From Francisella sp. SYW-9 (GTDB taxonomy: Bacteria > Pseudomonadota > Gammaproteobacteria > Francisellales > Francisellaceae): 34,497 nucleotides of DNA. The position numbers were made by a program, and so were the translations under genes. Positions 5,945-15,525 of the stretch are shown one piece after another. Under the pieces are notes generated by a model. It did not search any database and was not told the origin of the DNA. It saw only the letters and a program-made list of their open reading frames with translations. Each line of letters opens with the position of its first letter. Position 1 is the stretch's first letter. The stretch spans positions 1-34,497 of the forward strand of contig NZ_VXKQ01000014.1 of NCBI RefSeq assembly GCF_008711465.1, read 5' to 3'.

Positions 5945-8479
5945 ATGTCCTTTTACTCTATTGAAAATGAACTCTTAGAAAATTATAAATCAAAAGTTGA
6001 GCTTAAATATAAAATGCTCAATGGTCTTTTTTTAAGCACTCCTCTTGATAAGAAACATAATGCAAACTTTAAATTAGCAACATTCTCTAATATTTGTAAA
6101 AGTGAATTAAAAAATGACAAAGATCCCATTGAAATTATTGAAAGTATGTATCCTGAAATGTCTGAGGAGGAAAAACTTGAGACATTTATAAAATTTATCC
6201 GCTATATAGAGCGACAAATAGTCTTAGTTGATGCTATAGAAGAGGCGGCATATGTAAAAACACATGATTTAAATGGTGAATATAGTATAACTAGACTAGC
6301 AAGAAGAGTTGAAAGAAATAACAAACAGAGAACTCTAACCAGGGCCCTTAAAGAGTATAAAACTAGACTTGTCCTTACAGCACACCCTACCCAGTTTTAT
6401 GCCAAACTAGTATTACCTATCATTCATGATCTTAAGAGAGCAATTTTAGATAATGATATAAATAAGATTCAGGATATTTTCTTACAAATGGGTAAAACTA
6501 GATTTAGTAATAAAACTAAACCTACGCCTGAAGATGAAGCGAAATCGATCATATGGTACTTAAATAATATTTTCTACAATACTATCCCAAAAATTCAGCA
6601 CAAACTAACTAATGATAATACTAATATTGAGATTGGATTCTGGCCTGGTGGCGATAGAGATGGCAACCCTTTTGTTACCGCAAAAGTGACTAAGAGAGTA
6701 TCAAAACATTTAAGAGTAAGTATTTTTGACTGCTATAACAAAGATCTAAAAAAGCTTATAAAAAAATTAACTTTTGAAAATGTTCATGATGAGCTTACAA
6801 ATATCCGCAAAAAACTAAAATCAAATAAGTACCCTTGCGCACAAGATTTTCTAAATGAGCTTATTAAGGTGAAAAATACTGTTGATACTCAATATGATTC
6901 ACTATTTGTTGACAGGCTTGATAATCTAATCTTAAAAGTAAAAATTTTTGGTTTTTATTTTGCAAAACTGGATGTTCGTCAAAATGCTAAAATTTATAAA
7001 CAATTTTTCACAGAACTTTTTAAAGAGAACTATAACCTAGATTATCAAACTTTAGAAGATTCAGAGAAAATCCAACTTCTAGTTAAACTTGCTAAACAAA
7101 AAAGTCTCGTAGAACTAGAAATTAAAAGTGAACTAGCTAAAGAACTAATAGAAACCATTAATACCATACAGTATATCCAACAACAAAATGGCTATGAATC
7201 AATAGAGCGATATATTATCAGTAATGCTGACTCTACCGTAAGTATCTTAGAAGTTTTAACAATATTTAAACTTTTTAATAAAAACTCAAAAGATCAAAAC
7301 AAAATAAAAATAGAAGTTGTTCCCCTATTTGAGACTATGGAAGATCTAAAAAACTCGACTCAAATTATGGATGACTTACTAAATATCAAACTCTACACCG
7401 ATAACTTGCAAATCTGGAATGACACACAAACAATCATGCTTGGATTCTCTGATGGTACAAAAGACGGTGGTTACTTCATGGCTAACTGGTCTATCCTTGA
7501 AGCTAAGCGAGCTTTGAGTAAATATCTTGGCTCTAAAGGTATCAAACCTATCTTTTTTGATGGTCGCGGTGGTCCACCTTCACGTGGTGGTGGTGATATG
7601 TTTTTATTTTATAGAGGACTATCAAATGTAGTTTCAAATCATGATGTTCAAGTAACTATTCAAGGGCAAAGTATATCATCTAAATTTGGCAACTCAGATA
7701 GTGCTCAATATAACTTAGAGCAAATTCTAACATCTGGCCTATATGGTAAACTAAACTTACATAACGCCCATAAGCTAAATACAACAGAGCTTACGCTGAT
7801 AAATGAGTTAGGCAGACTCTCTTTTGAGACATATATCGAGCTTAAAGACCATCCTCAGTTTATAGATTATCTCACAGAGATAACCCCTCTAAAATACATC
7901 AGTGAGATGAATGTAGGCTCTCGCCCATCAAAAAGAAATTCTGGAGCTAAAATAAAACTAGATGATTTACGTGCTATTCCTTATGGTGCTGCTTGGACAC
8001 AGATGAGACAAGGTATTTTAGCATTTTACGGCCTTGGAACAGCAATAGATACTATGGTTAGGAAAAACAAGAAAAATCTAGCTCTAATTCAAAAAATATA
8101 TAAACGCTCGCTTATTATCAAGGGAATATTTGATAATGCCTTACAAAGCATTGCTCAAACTGATTTTAATATGACCAAACATATAAGTAGAGACATCAAA
8201 TATAGTGATTTCTGGCAGTTAATACGTAATGAGCACGCTCTAGCAAAAGAATATCTATTAGCAGTAACTGAAAAAAATGAAAATTTCTTACATGCAAACC
8301 CTGTAAAAGAAAGATCTATAAAACTAAGAGATGATATTACACTACCTCTTGTTATATTACAGCAATATGCTCTTTATACGTTGAGAAATAATCCTAATCA
8401 CAAACATAAAGATCTTCTAACAACTATAATCAAGAAATCCTTAGCTGCAAATATAAATGCTAATCAAAACTCTATATAA
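5945..8479 (+). CDS. ppc: Phosphoenolpyruvate carboxylase
   Basis: An 844-residue enzyme that carboxylates PEP with bicarbonate to oxaloacetate, refilling the TCA cycle. TAHPT (about residue 145-149) holds the catalytic histidine. FWPGGDRDGNPF, FYFAKLDVRQN, LGFSDGTKDGGY and the glycine-rich FDGRGGPPSRGGGD loop are all conserved. I place the start at the ATG at 5945, because AGGAGG (5934-5939) is then 5 bases upstream; a GTG at 5939 overlaps that site and is unlikely. Length is somewhat below the 883 residues of the E. coli enzyme. The extreme C-terminus is Q-N-S-I instead of the usual R-N-T-G, a region that in studied enzymes carries an effector-binding Asn. The gene is convergent with a Nudix gene 8 bases away. 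Confidence 0.93.
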   Translation: MSFYSIENELLENYKSKVELKYKMLNGLFLSTPLDKKHNANFKLATFSNICKSELKNDKDPIEIIESMYPEMSEEEKLETFIKFIRYIERQIVLVDAIEEAAYVKTHDLNGEYSITRLARRVERNNKQRTLTRALKEYKTRLVLTAHPTQFYAKLVLPIIHDLKRAILDNDINKIQDIFLQMGKTRFSNKTKPTPEDEAKSIIWYLNNIFYNTIPKIQHKLTNDNTNIEIGFWPGGDRDGNPFVTAKVTKRVSKHLRVSIFDCYNKDLKKLIKKLTFENVHDELTNIRKKLKSNKYPCAQDFLNELIKVKNTVDTQYDSLFVDRLDNLILKVKIFGFYFAKLDVRQNAKIYKQFFTELFKENYNLDYQTLEDSEKIQLLVKLAKQKSLVELEIKSELAKELIETINTIQYIQQQNGYESIERYIISNADSTVSILEVLTIFKLFNKNSKDQNKIKIEVVPLFETMEDLKNSTQIMDDLLNIKLYTDNLQIWNDTQTIMLGFSDGTKDGGYFMANWSILEAKRALSKYLGSKGIKPIFFDGRGGPPSRGGGDMFLFYRGLSNVVSNHDVQVTIQGQSISSKFGNSDSAQYNLEQILTSGLYGKLNLHNAHKLNTTELTLINELGRLSFETYIELKDHPQFIDYLTEITPLKYISEMNVGSRPSKRNSGAKIKLDDLRAIPYGAAWTQMRQGILAFYGLGTAIDTMVRKNKKNLALIQKIYKRSLIIKGIFDNALQSIAQTDFNMTKHISRDIKYSDFWQLIRNEHALAKEYLLAVTEKNENFLHANPVKERSIKLRDDITLPLVILQQYALYTLRNNPNHKHKDLLTTIIKKSLAANINANQNSI

Positions 8480-8487
8480 GCTTCTTT

Positions 8488-8862
8488 TTATGACTTATAC
8501 CATCTATTTATACTTTCTATCACAGCTGGAGCCATAAATTCTATATCATCTAGATCAAACCATTTTATTTCTGAGATCTCAGCACACGGTTGTACTGGTT
8601 GATTAATATCCCCAGCATAACATTGTACTGAGACAGTATCTGTCCTATCATGATTATCTGTTATAACTTCACCAAGATATTTTATTTCAGATGCTTGCAT
8701 TTGTATGTTTAGCTCCTCATCGAGTTCACGAATAATGGTTTGCAAATGAGTTTCATCCTCATCTATCTTACCACCTGGAAAATACCAGATAGTATTGTTG
8801 CGCACCCTTACAAGGAGCATTTTATTATCTCTTACACAAAGTAAGGCTGATGTTTTTATCAT
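8488..8862 (-). CDS. Nudix hydrolase (first of two paralogs)
   Basis: A 124-residue single-domain MutT-like protein. The Nudix box begins GGKIDEDE at about 31 and continues to RELDEELNI, matching GX5EX7REUXEEXGU except that Asn replaces the second conserved Gly. The family hydrolyses nucleoside diphosphates linked to another group, using Mg2+ held by the glutamates. The substrate is not predictable. It is clearly related to the 128-residue Nudix protein at 13947-14333, sharing NTIWY, ITDNHDRT, CAEIS, IKWFD and APAV. It is followed convergently by ppc. Confidence 0.85.
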   Translation of the reverse strand: MIKTSALLCVRDNKMLLVRVRNNTIWYFPGGKIDEDETHLQTIIRELDEELNIQMQASEIKYLGEVITDNHDRTDTVSVQCYAGDINQPVQPCAEISEIKWFDLDDIEFMAPAVIESINRWYKS

Positions 8863-8954
8863 AATATTTTTGATAGCTTTATATTTTATAAAGAAATATG
8901 ATTACAAAAAAAAAAACATATCTAGACAAAAGAGTTTTATTAAATTATAAATTT

Positions 8955-10175
8955 CTATAAACCCTTAAGCTTATACCAATATAACCCAACTATAAAAAAC
9001 ATCAATACAACATATATTTCTATGATGCTAGTAGTAGTATGAGCATGAAGGTAACCTTGAATAAATGCCACTATACTTGAAATAGCCATATTTATAAGGT
9101 ACATCATCGCTGCAGCAGTTCCTGATATATGACTAAACATTGATATCCCTTTTCCCATGGAAAGAGGAAATATTGAACCACAAACAAAATACACTGTCAT
9201 TGTAGCTACAATAAGTAAGCTAATACTATATTGTTTAAAATAACTAAATATAAAAAATATCAGAATCAATAGAGTAAAGAAATGTATAACAATAAAAAAT
9301 ATTTTAGCTATAGAATAATGGTCCAATAATTTACGCCCAATTATTGGTGCCGGTAAGAATGAGCATCCTAAAAAAATTGCTAATTTACCAAAATAAGCTG
9401 GTGAATACCCCATTACATTCTGGATTAAAAATGGCCCTAGAGTATTAAAACTTATTATCATAGAGTATGCCATCCCCATTACTATACACAGGCTCATAAA
9501 CTGTTTATTAGATACAACTTCGATAATGTTTTTATATACTTGTGAGAATTTTAATGATGTTTTTTTTGCAATAGTCTCAGGTATGTATATAAAAACAAGT
9601 ATTGTTATTATTAAAGTGATTATAGCAAAGAAATAAAAGCCAGATTTCCAGCCGAAGTACTCTTGTAGAAAACCTCCAATTATAGGTCCGGCAATTGGAC
9701 CTAGTCCCCAAAGAAACCCAATAGTTGGCCCAAGTTTTAAAAGCTTCTCTACAGGCAAAATATCTGAGAAAACACCTCGGCTAAGCACTCCCAAAGATCC
9801 CATTAAAAATCCTTGGAAAAGCCTCACTACTAACAATACATATTCATTAGGTATCAACGGAGGTAAAATACTTATTATAACAAACAGCACGCATGAAGCT
9901 CTTAATAAAGTTCTGCGACCTACAGCGTCGGTTATTATACCAACAATAAAGTTTCCTAAAGCATAACCTATCAAGTATATTGAAATAACCATTTTTGAAG
10001 TTGATGGATCAATTTTCAATGAAGAGCTAATTCCTGGTAATGATGGTGCAAATAAATCAATACTCATCCCCATCAATATAAAAAATGATAAAAGTATAAT
10101 TATTCTTATTTTAGTTTTATCAATATTGACAATAGACATTACTTTTATTAAGAAATATAAAATATGGTGATACAT
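8955..10175 (-). CDS. Bcr/CflA-type MFS drug exporter
   Basis: A 406-residue transporter of the major facilitator superfamily with about 12 membrane segments. DLFAPSLPGI in helix 1 and GIITDAVGRR at the loop 2-3 motif are typical of the Bcr/CflA (DHA1) exporters of bicyclomycin, chloramphenicol and related compounds. The true substrate is unknown. The first ATG is at 10175. A second ATG at 10139 (MSIVNID) gives 394 residues and a more natural start just before the first membrane helix; neither has a strong Shine-Dalgarno. The gene is divergent from the nitroreductase gene, with 156 AT-rich bases between them. Confidence 0.82.
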   Translation of the reverse strand: MYHHILYFLIKVMSIVNIDKTKIRIIILLSFFILMGMSIDLFAPSLPGISSSLKIDPSTSKMVISIYLIGYALGNFIVGIITDAVGRRTLLRASCVLFVIISILPPLIPNEYVLLVVRLFQGFLMGSLGVLSRGVFSDILPVEKLLKLGPTIGFLWGLGPIAGPIIGGFLQEYFGWKSGFYFFAIITLIITILVFIYIPETIAKKTSLKFSQVYKNIIEVVSNKQFMSLCIVMGMAYSMIISFNTLGPFLIQNVMGYSPAYFGKLAIFLGCSFLPAPIIGRKLLDHYSIAKIFFIVIHFFTLLILIFFIFSYFKQYSISLLIVATMTVYFVCGSIFPLSMGKGISMFSHISGTAAAMMYLINMAISSIVAFIQGYLHAHTTTSIIEIYVVLMFFIVGLYWYKLKGL

Positions 10176-10331
10176 TCTATCAAGAATGAATATAACTAAT
10201 CTATAGCAAGCATAACAATTCTATAAAATTCAGTTTTCCAAAAATATATAAAGTTTTTCTTTTTCAGAAGTTTTATTGAAATATTTCATATAAAATATAC
10301 CCATTAAAATTTAATAAACCTAATCTTAACT

Positions 10332-10985
10332 ATGGATATAGTCAACTACGCGAAAACTCGATACACAACAAAAGCATATGACCCAACAAAGAAATTAACA
10401 AGTGCTCAAATACAGCAAATAAAAGATATTCTAAGATTTACGCCATCAAGTGTAAACTCTCAGCCATGGCATTTTATTCTAGCTACTTCTGAGCAAGCAA
10501 AATTAAAGCTTGCAAAGGCCTCTGAAAATATCCACCCTAAAAATGTAGCAAATATAAAAAACTCTGCTTTGACTATAGTTCTTTGCTTTAAAACAAATAT
10601 TGATAATAGCTATTTAGAAGAACTTTTAGATCAAGAAAGAAAAGATGGCCGCTTCCCTACTGTTGAGTTTGAGAGTATGCAAAGAGATGTACGTAGAAAA
10701 TTTGCTCTAGCATACCTAGATAGACCTCAGGAACTACAAAACTGGGCACAGAAACAGATTTATATAAGTCTTGGTAATCTACTATTAGGCTTAGCTGGTT
10801 TAGGTCTACATGCCACACCTATGGAAGGTATTGAAACTCATATTATTGATGATGAATTTAATTTAAAAGAGAAAGGTCTTAAAACTTCTGTCATCGTTAC
10901 TGTAGGTTATAGTTCAGAAGATGACTTTAATGCTAAACTACCTAAATCTAGACTTCCTGAAGAAAAAATATTTACTGAAATTTAA
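10332..10985 (+). CDS. NfsB-like NAD(P)H nitroreductase
   Basis: A 217-residue FMN-dependent oxidoreductase of the nitroreductase family. The N-terminal YAKTRYTTKAYD and the FMN-contacting SSVNSQPWHF (about 38-47) match the NfsB/NfnB group. GLGLHATPMEGIE near 157-169 is the second family signature, and the length is normal. The family reduces nitroaromatics and quinones with NAD(P)H in the cytoplasm and is a known route of nitrofuran activation. No Shine-Dalgarno is evident ahead of the ATG. The gene stands alone, followed by a decayed lldD remnant. Confidence 0.87.
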   Translation: MDIVNYAKTRYTTKAYDPTKKLTSAQIQQIKDILRFTPSSVNSQPWHFILATSEQAKLKLAKASENIHPKNVANIKNSALTIVLCFKTNIDNSYLEELLDQERKDGRFPTVEFESMQRDVRRKFALAYLDRPQELQNWAQKQIYISLGNLLLGLAGLGLHATPMEGIETHIIDDEFNLKEKGLKTSVIVTVGYSSEDDFNAKLPKSRLPEEKIFTEI

Positions 10986-11101
10986 ATAGCTTAAAATTCG
11001 TTCTGAATTCATTTTAGGATTTCAGTGAGCTATATACTTTATTAGTATCATAGAAGTAATTAAACAAGCTCAAACATAACAATTTTTATTATATTAGGGA
11101 A

Positions 11102-11398
11102 ATGGGTATAAAAAATAATCTGCAAAAAACTATATATTTTGATGAGTTACGTAAAATCTATTATCATAAGGTCCCTAAACTGTTTGTTGACTACTAAAAA
11201 TCCAACTCTGAACAACAAGATTATCCGAAGCAAAAGCCCTAGGTGCAACGGCTTGAATGATTGGTAGATCTATGGATTTATAGTGTCGGTGCTTACGGCG
11301 AAAAAGGAGCTTATAGAATATTAGAAATCTTCTATGAAAAAATGGATAAGACTATGGCATTTTGCGGCCATACTGATATTAATAATGTTGATAAATAA
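11102..11398 (+). pseudogene. lldD: Remnant of L-lactate dehydrogenase lldD (FMN-dependent)
   Basis: One frame runs from ATG 11102 to TAA 11396 and contains three internal stops: TAA 11195, TAG 11240 and TGA 11258. The N-terminal part (FDELRKIYYHKVPKLFVDY) matches the start of FMN-dependent alpha-hydroxy-acid dehydrogenases. The last stretch (IYSVGAYGEKGAYRILEI, then EKMDKTMAFCGHTDI) matches the family C-terminus. An intact enzyme has about 380 residues, so roughly 280 central residues are gone. This accounts for most of the 435-base gap between the nitroreductase and proA; the remaining flanks show nothing I can assign. Confidence 0.8.
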
Positions 11399-11420
11399 AT
11401 AATTGACAGACGATCTTTAC

Positions 11421-12671
11421 TTACTCTCTAACTTGTCCATTTCCTCTAACAATAAACTTTAGAGTTGTTAGCTCATCTATACCCATTGGTCCTCTAGCAT
11501 GAAGCTTTTGGGTACTAATACCAATCTCGCCGCCAAAACCAAATTCCGAACCATCTGTAAATCTAGTTGAAGCATTAGCATATACTGCTGCGGCATCTAC
11601 TTCGTTTAAGAAGATCTCTGTATTTGTATAATTTTCAGTAACTATACACTCTGAATGCATACTACCATATGTATTAATATGCTCTATAGCTTCATCAATA
11701 TTTGCTACTGTTTTAATAGAAAGTACTAGATCTAAATATTCAGTATCCCAATCCTTTGTAGTCGCTAGTGTAGCATTTTCTAGATATTTCAAACTCTCAC
11801 TATCAGTTTTTAACTCGACATTATATTTCACGAACTCTGCTTCTAATCTTGGCAATAATCTCTCTGCTATATTTTGATGAACCAAAAGAGTCTCTAAAGC
11901 ATTACAGACTCCTGGACGCTGAGTTTTAGCATTTATGACTATCTTTATAGCCTTATCTAAATCTGCGAACTCATCAATATATGTATGACAAATACCAGCC
12001 CCTGTTTCTATCATTGGAATAGTCGCTTGTTGTTGAATAGCTTTTTTAAGGCTCCTACCACCTCTTGGAATTATCACATCAATATATTTATCCAATGTTG
12101 CTAGCTCTGTTATACGTGCTCTATTAGTATCTTCAACGAGTTGAATAATGTTTTCTGATAGACCGAACTTCTTACATGCTTCTTGAAATATATTTTTCAA
12201 AGCTATATTTGTATGCAAAGCATCAGAACCTCCCCTAAGGATAATAGCATTACCTGATTTTAAAGCTAATGCTCCAGCATCTATAGTTACATTTGGCCGT
12301 GATTCAAAAATCATCGCAATAACGCCTAGAGGCATTCTAACTTGAGAGATTGTCATTCCTTTTGGATGCTTAAAGCCTTTCTCAATCTTACCAATAGGAT
12401 CTGTAAAATCAGCAATTTGTCTAACTCCTTGAGCCATAGATTCTATTCGAGCAGAAGTCAGTGTCAATCTATCAACAAATGCTTTTGATAAATTATTTTT
12501 TTTAGCATTATATAGATCTTTTTGATTTTCCTGCAATATATATTCAATATTACCTAACAGAGACTTCTCTAATTGATATAAAACATTATTTTTACGCTCT
12601 GTATTTACCTGAGCTAACTCTTTTGCAGCTTGTTTAGCATTCTTACCCATTTCTAAAATAGATGTATTCAT
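11421..12671 (-). CDS. proA: Gamma-glutamyl phosphate reductase
   Basis: A 416-residue aldehyde-dehydrogenase-fold enzyme that reduces glutamate 5-phosphate to glutamate 5-semialdehyde with NADPH, the second step of proline synthesis. The catalytic cysteine is C256 in QRPGVCNALE. FESRPNVTIDAGALALKSG (about 122-140) is the family signature and GFGGEIGIST lies near the C-terminus. Length is normal. The start codon directly abuts the proB stop (TAG then ATG), and a GGAG ribosome site lies inside the end of proB, indicating translational coupling. It is last in the proBA operon. Confidence 0.96.
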   Translation of the reverse strand: MNTSILEMGKNAKQAAKELAQVNTERKNNVLYQLEKSLLGNIEYILQENQKDLYNAKKNNLSKAFVDRLTLTSARIESMAQGVRQIADFTDPIGKIEKGFKHPKGMTISQVRMPLGVIAMIFESRPNVTIDAGALALKSGNAIILRGGSDALHTNIALKNIFQEACKKFGLSENIIQLVEDTNRARITELATLDKYIDVIIPRGGRSLKKAIQQQATIPMIETGAGICHTYIDEFADLDKAIKIVINAKTQRPGVCNALETLLVHQNIAERLLPRLEAEFVKYNVELKTDSESLKYLENATLATTKDWDTEYLDLVLSIKTVANIDEAIEHINTYGSMHSECIVTENYTNTEIFLNEVDAAAVYANASTRFTDGSEFGFGGEIGISTQKLHARGPMGIDELTTLKFIVRGNGQVRE

Positions 12672-13802
12672 CTAATGCTCCTTTAAAAACATATTATCGA
12701 CATGGATAGCTTCATTATAGTCCCGATAGCCTAGAATATTAGCAATTTCATAACTCTTATAACCTTTTATCTTTGTTAAGTCTTGTGATGAATAGTTGAC
12801 CAATCCTGTAGCTATCTCTTCCTGCTTATCATTACTAATAATAACTGTAGCTCCCTTTTGAAAATCTCCATTTATTGAAAGAATCCCACAGGGTAAAAGA
12901 CTTTTCTTTTGTTTCAATGCTATGACTGCTCCTTGATCAATCACAATTTCCCCAAGCTTGTGAGTACTGTATGTTATCCAATGTTTTTTAGCTGTAATTT
13001 CTTTTTTGTTATTTTTTGCAAATAATGTCCCTATATTTTCGCCTGAGACTATATCCAAAAGGATTTTAGGATCTTCTCCATTAGCAATAATCATATTAAC
13101 CCCGCCAGCTACAGCAACCTCAGCCGCCTTAATCTTAGTAGCCATACCACCAGTACCAAATTTAGAGCCAACATCGCCAGCCATAGCTCGAATATCATCT
13201 GAAATTTCTGAGATAATATTTAAAAGTTTTGCTAAACTATTTATACGTGGGTTTGCAGTATATAAACCATCAATATCTGAAAGTAGAATCAGTAAATCAG
13301 CTCCTATTAAGTTTGCAACTAATGCTGATAATGTATCATTATCACCTACTTTTATTTCATCAATCACTACAGCATCATTTTCATTAACGATGGGGATAAC
13401 TCCCTTTGCTAATAAAGCTGAAAAAGCATTACGAGCATTCAAGTATCTTTCTCTATTAGCGATATCATCTTTGGTTAAAAGTAGTTGTGCAATATTCTTA
13501 CCATATTCAGAGAAAAGCTTTTGATATAAATGAGTTAAAGCCACTTGCCCCACTGCAGCTATAGCTTGCTTCTCAGGTAAAGTTTTTGGCTTTTGTTGCA
13601 ATCCAAGTTTCCCCATACCCGCACCAACTGCTCCAGATGTTACGAGTATTACCTCAAATCCTTGATTATGAAGGTCTGCAAGTTGTCTAACAAGCTTTTC
13701 TATACGATTAATATTTAACAAGCCTGTTTGGTGAGTTAAAGTGCTAGTACCAACTTTTACAACAACTCTCTTTACTATTTTTAGCAGATCTTTTCTTTGC
13801 AT
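12672..13802 (-). CDS. proB: Glutamate 5-kinase
   Basis: A 376-residue enzyme that phosphorylates glutamate to glutamate 5-phosphate, the first and usually feedback-controlled step of proline synthesis. The amino-acid-kinase domain (about 1-260) has VVKVGTSTL near 14-22, VTSGAVGAGM, and GDNDTLSALVA. The C-terminal part (about 280-365) fits the PUA domain found in most bacterial ProB. The length is typical of PUA-containing forms. It is immediately followed by proA. Confidence 0.96.
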   Translation of the reverse strand: MQRKDLLKIVKRVVVKVGTSTLTHQTGLLNINRIEKLVRQLADLHNQGFEVILVTSGAVGAGMGKLGLQQKPKTLPEKQAIAAVGQVALTHLYQKLFSEYGKNIAQLLLTKDDIANRERYLNARNAFSALLAKGVIPIVNENDAVVIDEIKVGDNDTLSALVANLIGADLLILLSDIDGLYTANPRINSLAKLLNIISEISDDIRAMAGDVGSKFGTGGMATKIKAAEVAVAGGVNMIIANGEDPKILLDIVSGENIGTLFAKNNKKEITAKKHWITYSTHKLGEIVIDQGAVIALKQKKSLLPCGILSINGDFQKGATVIISNDKQEEIATGLVNYSSQDLTKIKGYKSYEIANILGYRDYNEAIHVDNMFLKEH

Positions 13803-13946
13803 ATTTCTTTGATAATTTATTTATCACTTTAATCAAGTTTATACTAGCTTATAAGTTTATTTAATACTTTAAATCTGCATTTAGAAAAATTATGAATTGT
13901 AGCTAACTGCTTAATGATAAGATACTAAAGGTTTTTTTAAAGCTAT

Positions 13947-14333
13947 TTAGATTTGCCACTCTCCACTTTTGTATTTAGCTATAACTTCAAGCACAGCTGG
14001 TGCAACAAATCTTGTATCATTAAAGTCAAACCACTTGATTGCTGAGATCTCAGCACATGGTTTAATCTCTTGATTAATATCAGCCGTAAAACACTCTAAA
14101 GAAACTGTTGTGGTTCTATCATGATTATCTGTAGTTATATTACCCAAATAGCGCATATCATCTGTTGTTAACTCTAGACTCAATTCTTCTTTTAGCTCTC
14201 TTACAATAGTTTGGATAGGTGTTTCATCTTGCTCGATTTTACCACCTGCTTGATACCAAATAGTATTATCACGGGTCTTAGTCAAAAGAATCTTATCATC
14301 TTTAATAGCTACAAACGCTGCTGCATAAATCAT
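13947..14333 (-). CDS. Nudix hydrolase (second paralog)
   Basis: A 128-residue MutT-like protein with a Nudix box GGKIEQDE...RELKEELSL starting near residue 30. The second conserved Gly is replaced by Ser, much as the paralog at 8488-8862 has Asn. The two proteins align without gaps over most of their length. This copy is last in a three-gene minus-strand unit with a DUF4336 protein (4-base gap) and a small membrane protein. The box glutamates are intact, so a metal-dependent pyrophosphohydrolase is likely. The substrate is unknown. Confidence 0.85.
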   Translation of the reverse strand: MIYAAAFVAIKDDKILLTKTRDNTIWYQAGGKIEQDETPIQTIVRELKEELSLELTTDDMRYLGNITTDNHDRTTTVSLECFTADINQEIKPCAEISAIKWFDFNDTRFVAPAVLEVIAKYKSGEWQI

Positions 14334-14337
14334 TAAT

Positions 14338-15030
14338 TTACTTCCCTAACCATTTAAATGACTTTTTAAGAAAGTCTACAGCATTTATTTCAATATTCTT
14401 ACCATGAGCAACGATTATTCTCTCAGGTTGCCAAGCTAAGATTCTCTCAAAACACTCTCGAGCCCGCTTCTTACCAAAAAAGAATGACATTCTCCAATCT
14501 ATAGGAGTTTTACCATTTGGGGCAACAATACCTGATAACTTAGCTATCAAGCCTTTAAATCCTGAAAAATAATTTTCATCAAAATTCTCTATAAGATCTG
14601 TAAGAATGAGTGTTTTAGAAGGTTTATGAAAAAACACAACCTCTTGCATTACTCTACTACCTTTAAATATTAACTGGTCAATTTCATCTTGCCACTCAGG
14701 TTCTGGAGAATCTTTTAAATCAGCTTTAAAGTTAATATCTTTTCTTTTATCTCTAAGTCCAGGCGATGCATATATCTTAGCATCAGGGAAAATCTTTGCC
14801 CAATCTTGCAAAAACAAATGATGAATTTTATTTGGTGATATTAGAAATTTTACATTCCCAAGCTTAGATACTTGCGAAACTAACTCAGAATCAACCTTAA
14901 TTGGTGAATGAATAAATAAATCATTATTAGCAAGATGTATTACCGTCATTCTTGTAGTATATGCAAGAGTATAAAAAGGAACAGCCTCGCCATCACAAAT
15001 CCAAATATTATCAGACAATTGCTTTAACAT
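14338..15030 (-). CDS. DUF4336 family protein (metallo-hydrolase-like fold)
   Basis: A 230-residue cytosolic protein beginning MLKQLSDNIWICDGEAVPFY. Its layout recalls the DUF4336 family, which is distantly like metallo-beta-lactamase-fold proteins: an early LFIHSPIKV strand, NKIHHLFL with two histidines, LILTDLIENF with an aspartate, and IIVAHGKNI with a histidine near the C-terminus. The canonical HxHxDH motif is not visible, so activity is uncertain. It is translated with the 112-residue membrane protein upstream and the Nudix gene downstream, with 4-base gaps on both sides. Confidence 0.7.
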   Translation of the reverse strand: MLKQLSDNIWICDGEAVPFYTLAYTTRMTVIHLANNDLFIHSPIKVDSELVSQVSKLGNVKFLISPNKIHHLFLQDWAKIFPDAKIYASPGLRDKRKDINFKADLKDSPEPEWQDEIDQLIFKGSRVMQEVVFFHKPSKTLILTDLIENFDENYFSGFKGLIAKLSGIVAPNGKTPIDWRMSFFFGKKRARECFERILAWQPERIIVAHGKNIEINAVDFLKKSFKWLGK

Positions 15031-15034
15031 ATTT

Positions 15035-15373
15035 TTATACTAAAGTTAAAAATTCTAGAATACAATAACCAAGAAAATGTTGAATAAAAAATAAAACTAT
15101 AACTGTTAATATCATTGGAATAATCAAAAGCTTCTTATTCTCATCAAATACTGCAAAGATAATTGCAAATATTATAGATAAAACCCCAGATACCTTTATT
15201 GCGCCATAAACTGATGTCCAGACAAATCCATTTATTTTTAAGATGTTGTAAACTTCTTTAGATGATGTCAAATATACTGCTATATAACCAATTAATAAAC
15301 CTGCCACAAACCAGAATATAGCCATAAATAAGTTCTTTAAAATATAATCAAGTAATATATACACCTTTTTCAT
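15035..15373 (-). CDS. Small membrane protein of unknown function
   Basis: A 112-residue protein with three clear hydrophobic segments, at about 13-35, 55-75 and 83-110, and short charged loops (DENKK at about 78-82). I recognise no family motif. It is first of a three-gene unit with the DUF4336 and Nudix genes. AGGAG lies about 12 bases before the ATG, a rather long spacing. It is probably an inner-membrane protein. Confidence 0.65.
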   Translation of the reverse strand: MKKVYILLDYILKNLFMAIFWFVAGLLIGYIAVYLTSSKEVYNILKINGFVWTSVYGAIKVSGVLSIIFAIIFAVFDENKKLLIIPMILTVIVLFFIQHFLGYCILEFLTLV

Positions 15374-15525
15374 AGCTAAAGTTATCTCCTAAAAATTAAA
15401 GTATCATATAAACGCGTTTTTTAGATTAAACCAGAAAGTAAATTGTTTCAATATAAAAATATAGATCATTATTTATTTTACGCTCATAATAATTAAGATT
15501 AAAAGTAATATTAAGGAGATCCTTA

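Noticed and set aside
8476-8497. ATAAG...CTTAT as a bidirectional terminator between ppc and the Nudix gene
   Set aside because: The stem is only five weak pairs and overlaps both coding ends, too little to call.
8906-8916. Run of 11 A bases as a phase-variable tract or terminator
   Set aside because: It is intergenic, no good hairpin adjoins it, and such runs are expected in this AT-rich DNA.
13006-13524. 172-codon plus-strand open frame opposite proB
   Set aside because: proB has complete family motifs over this stretch; the frame has no ribosome site or recognisable domain.
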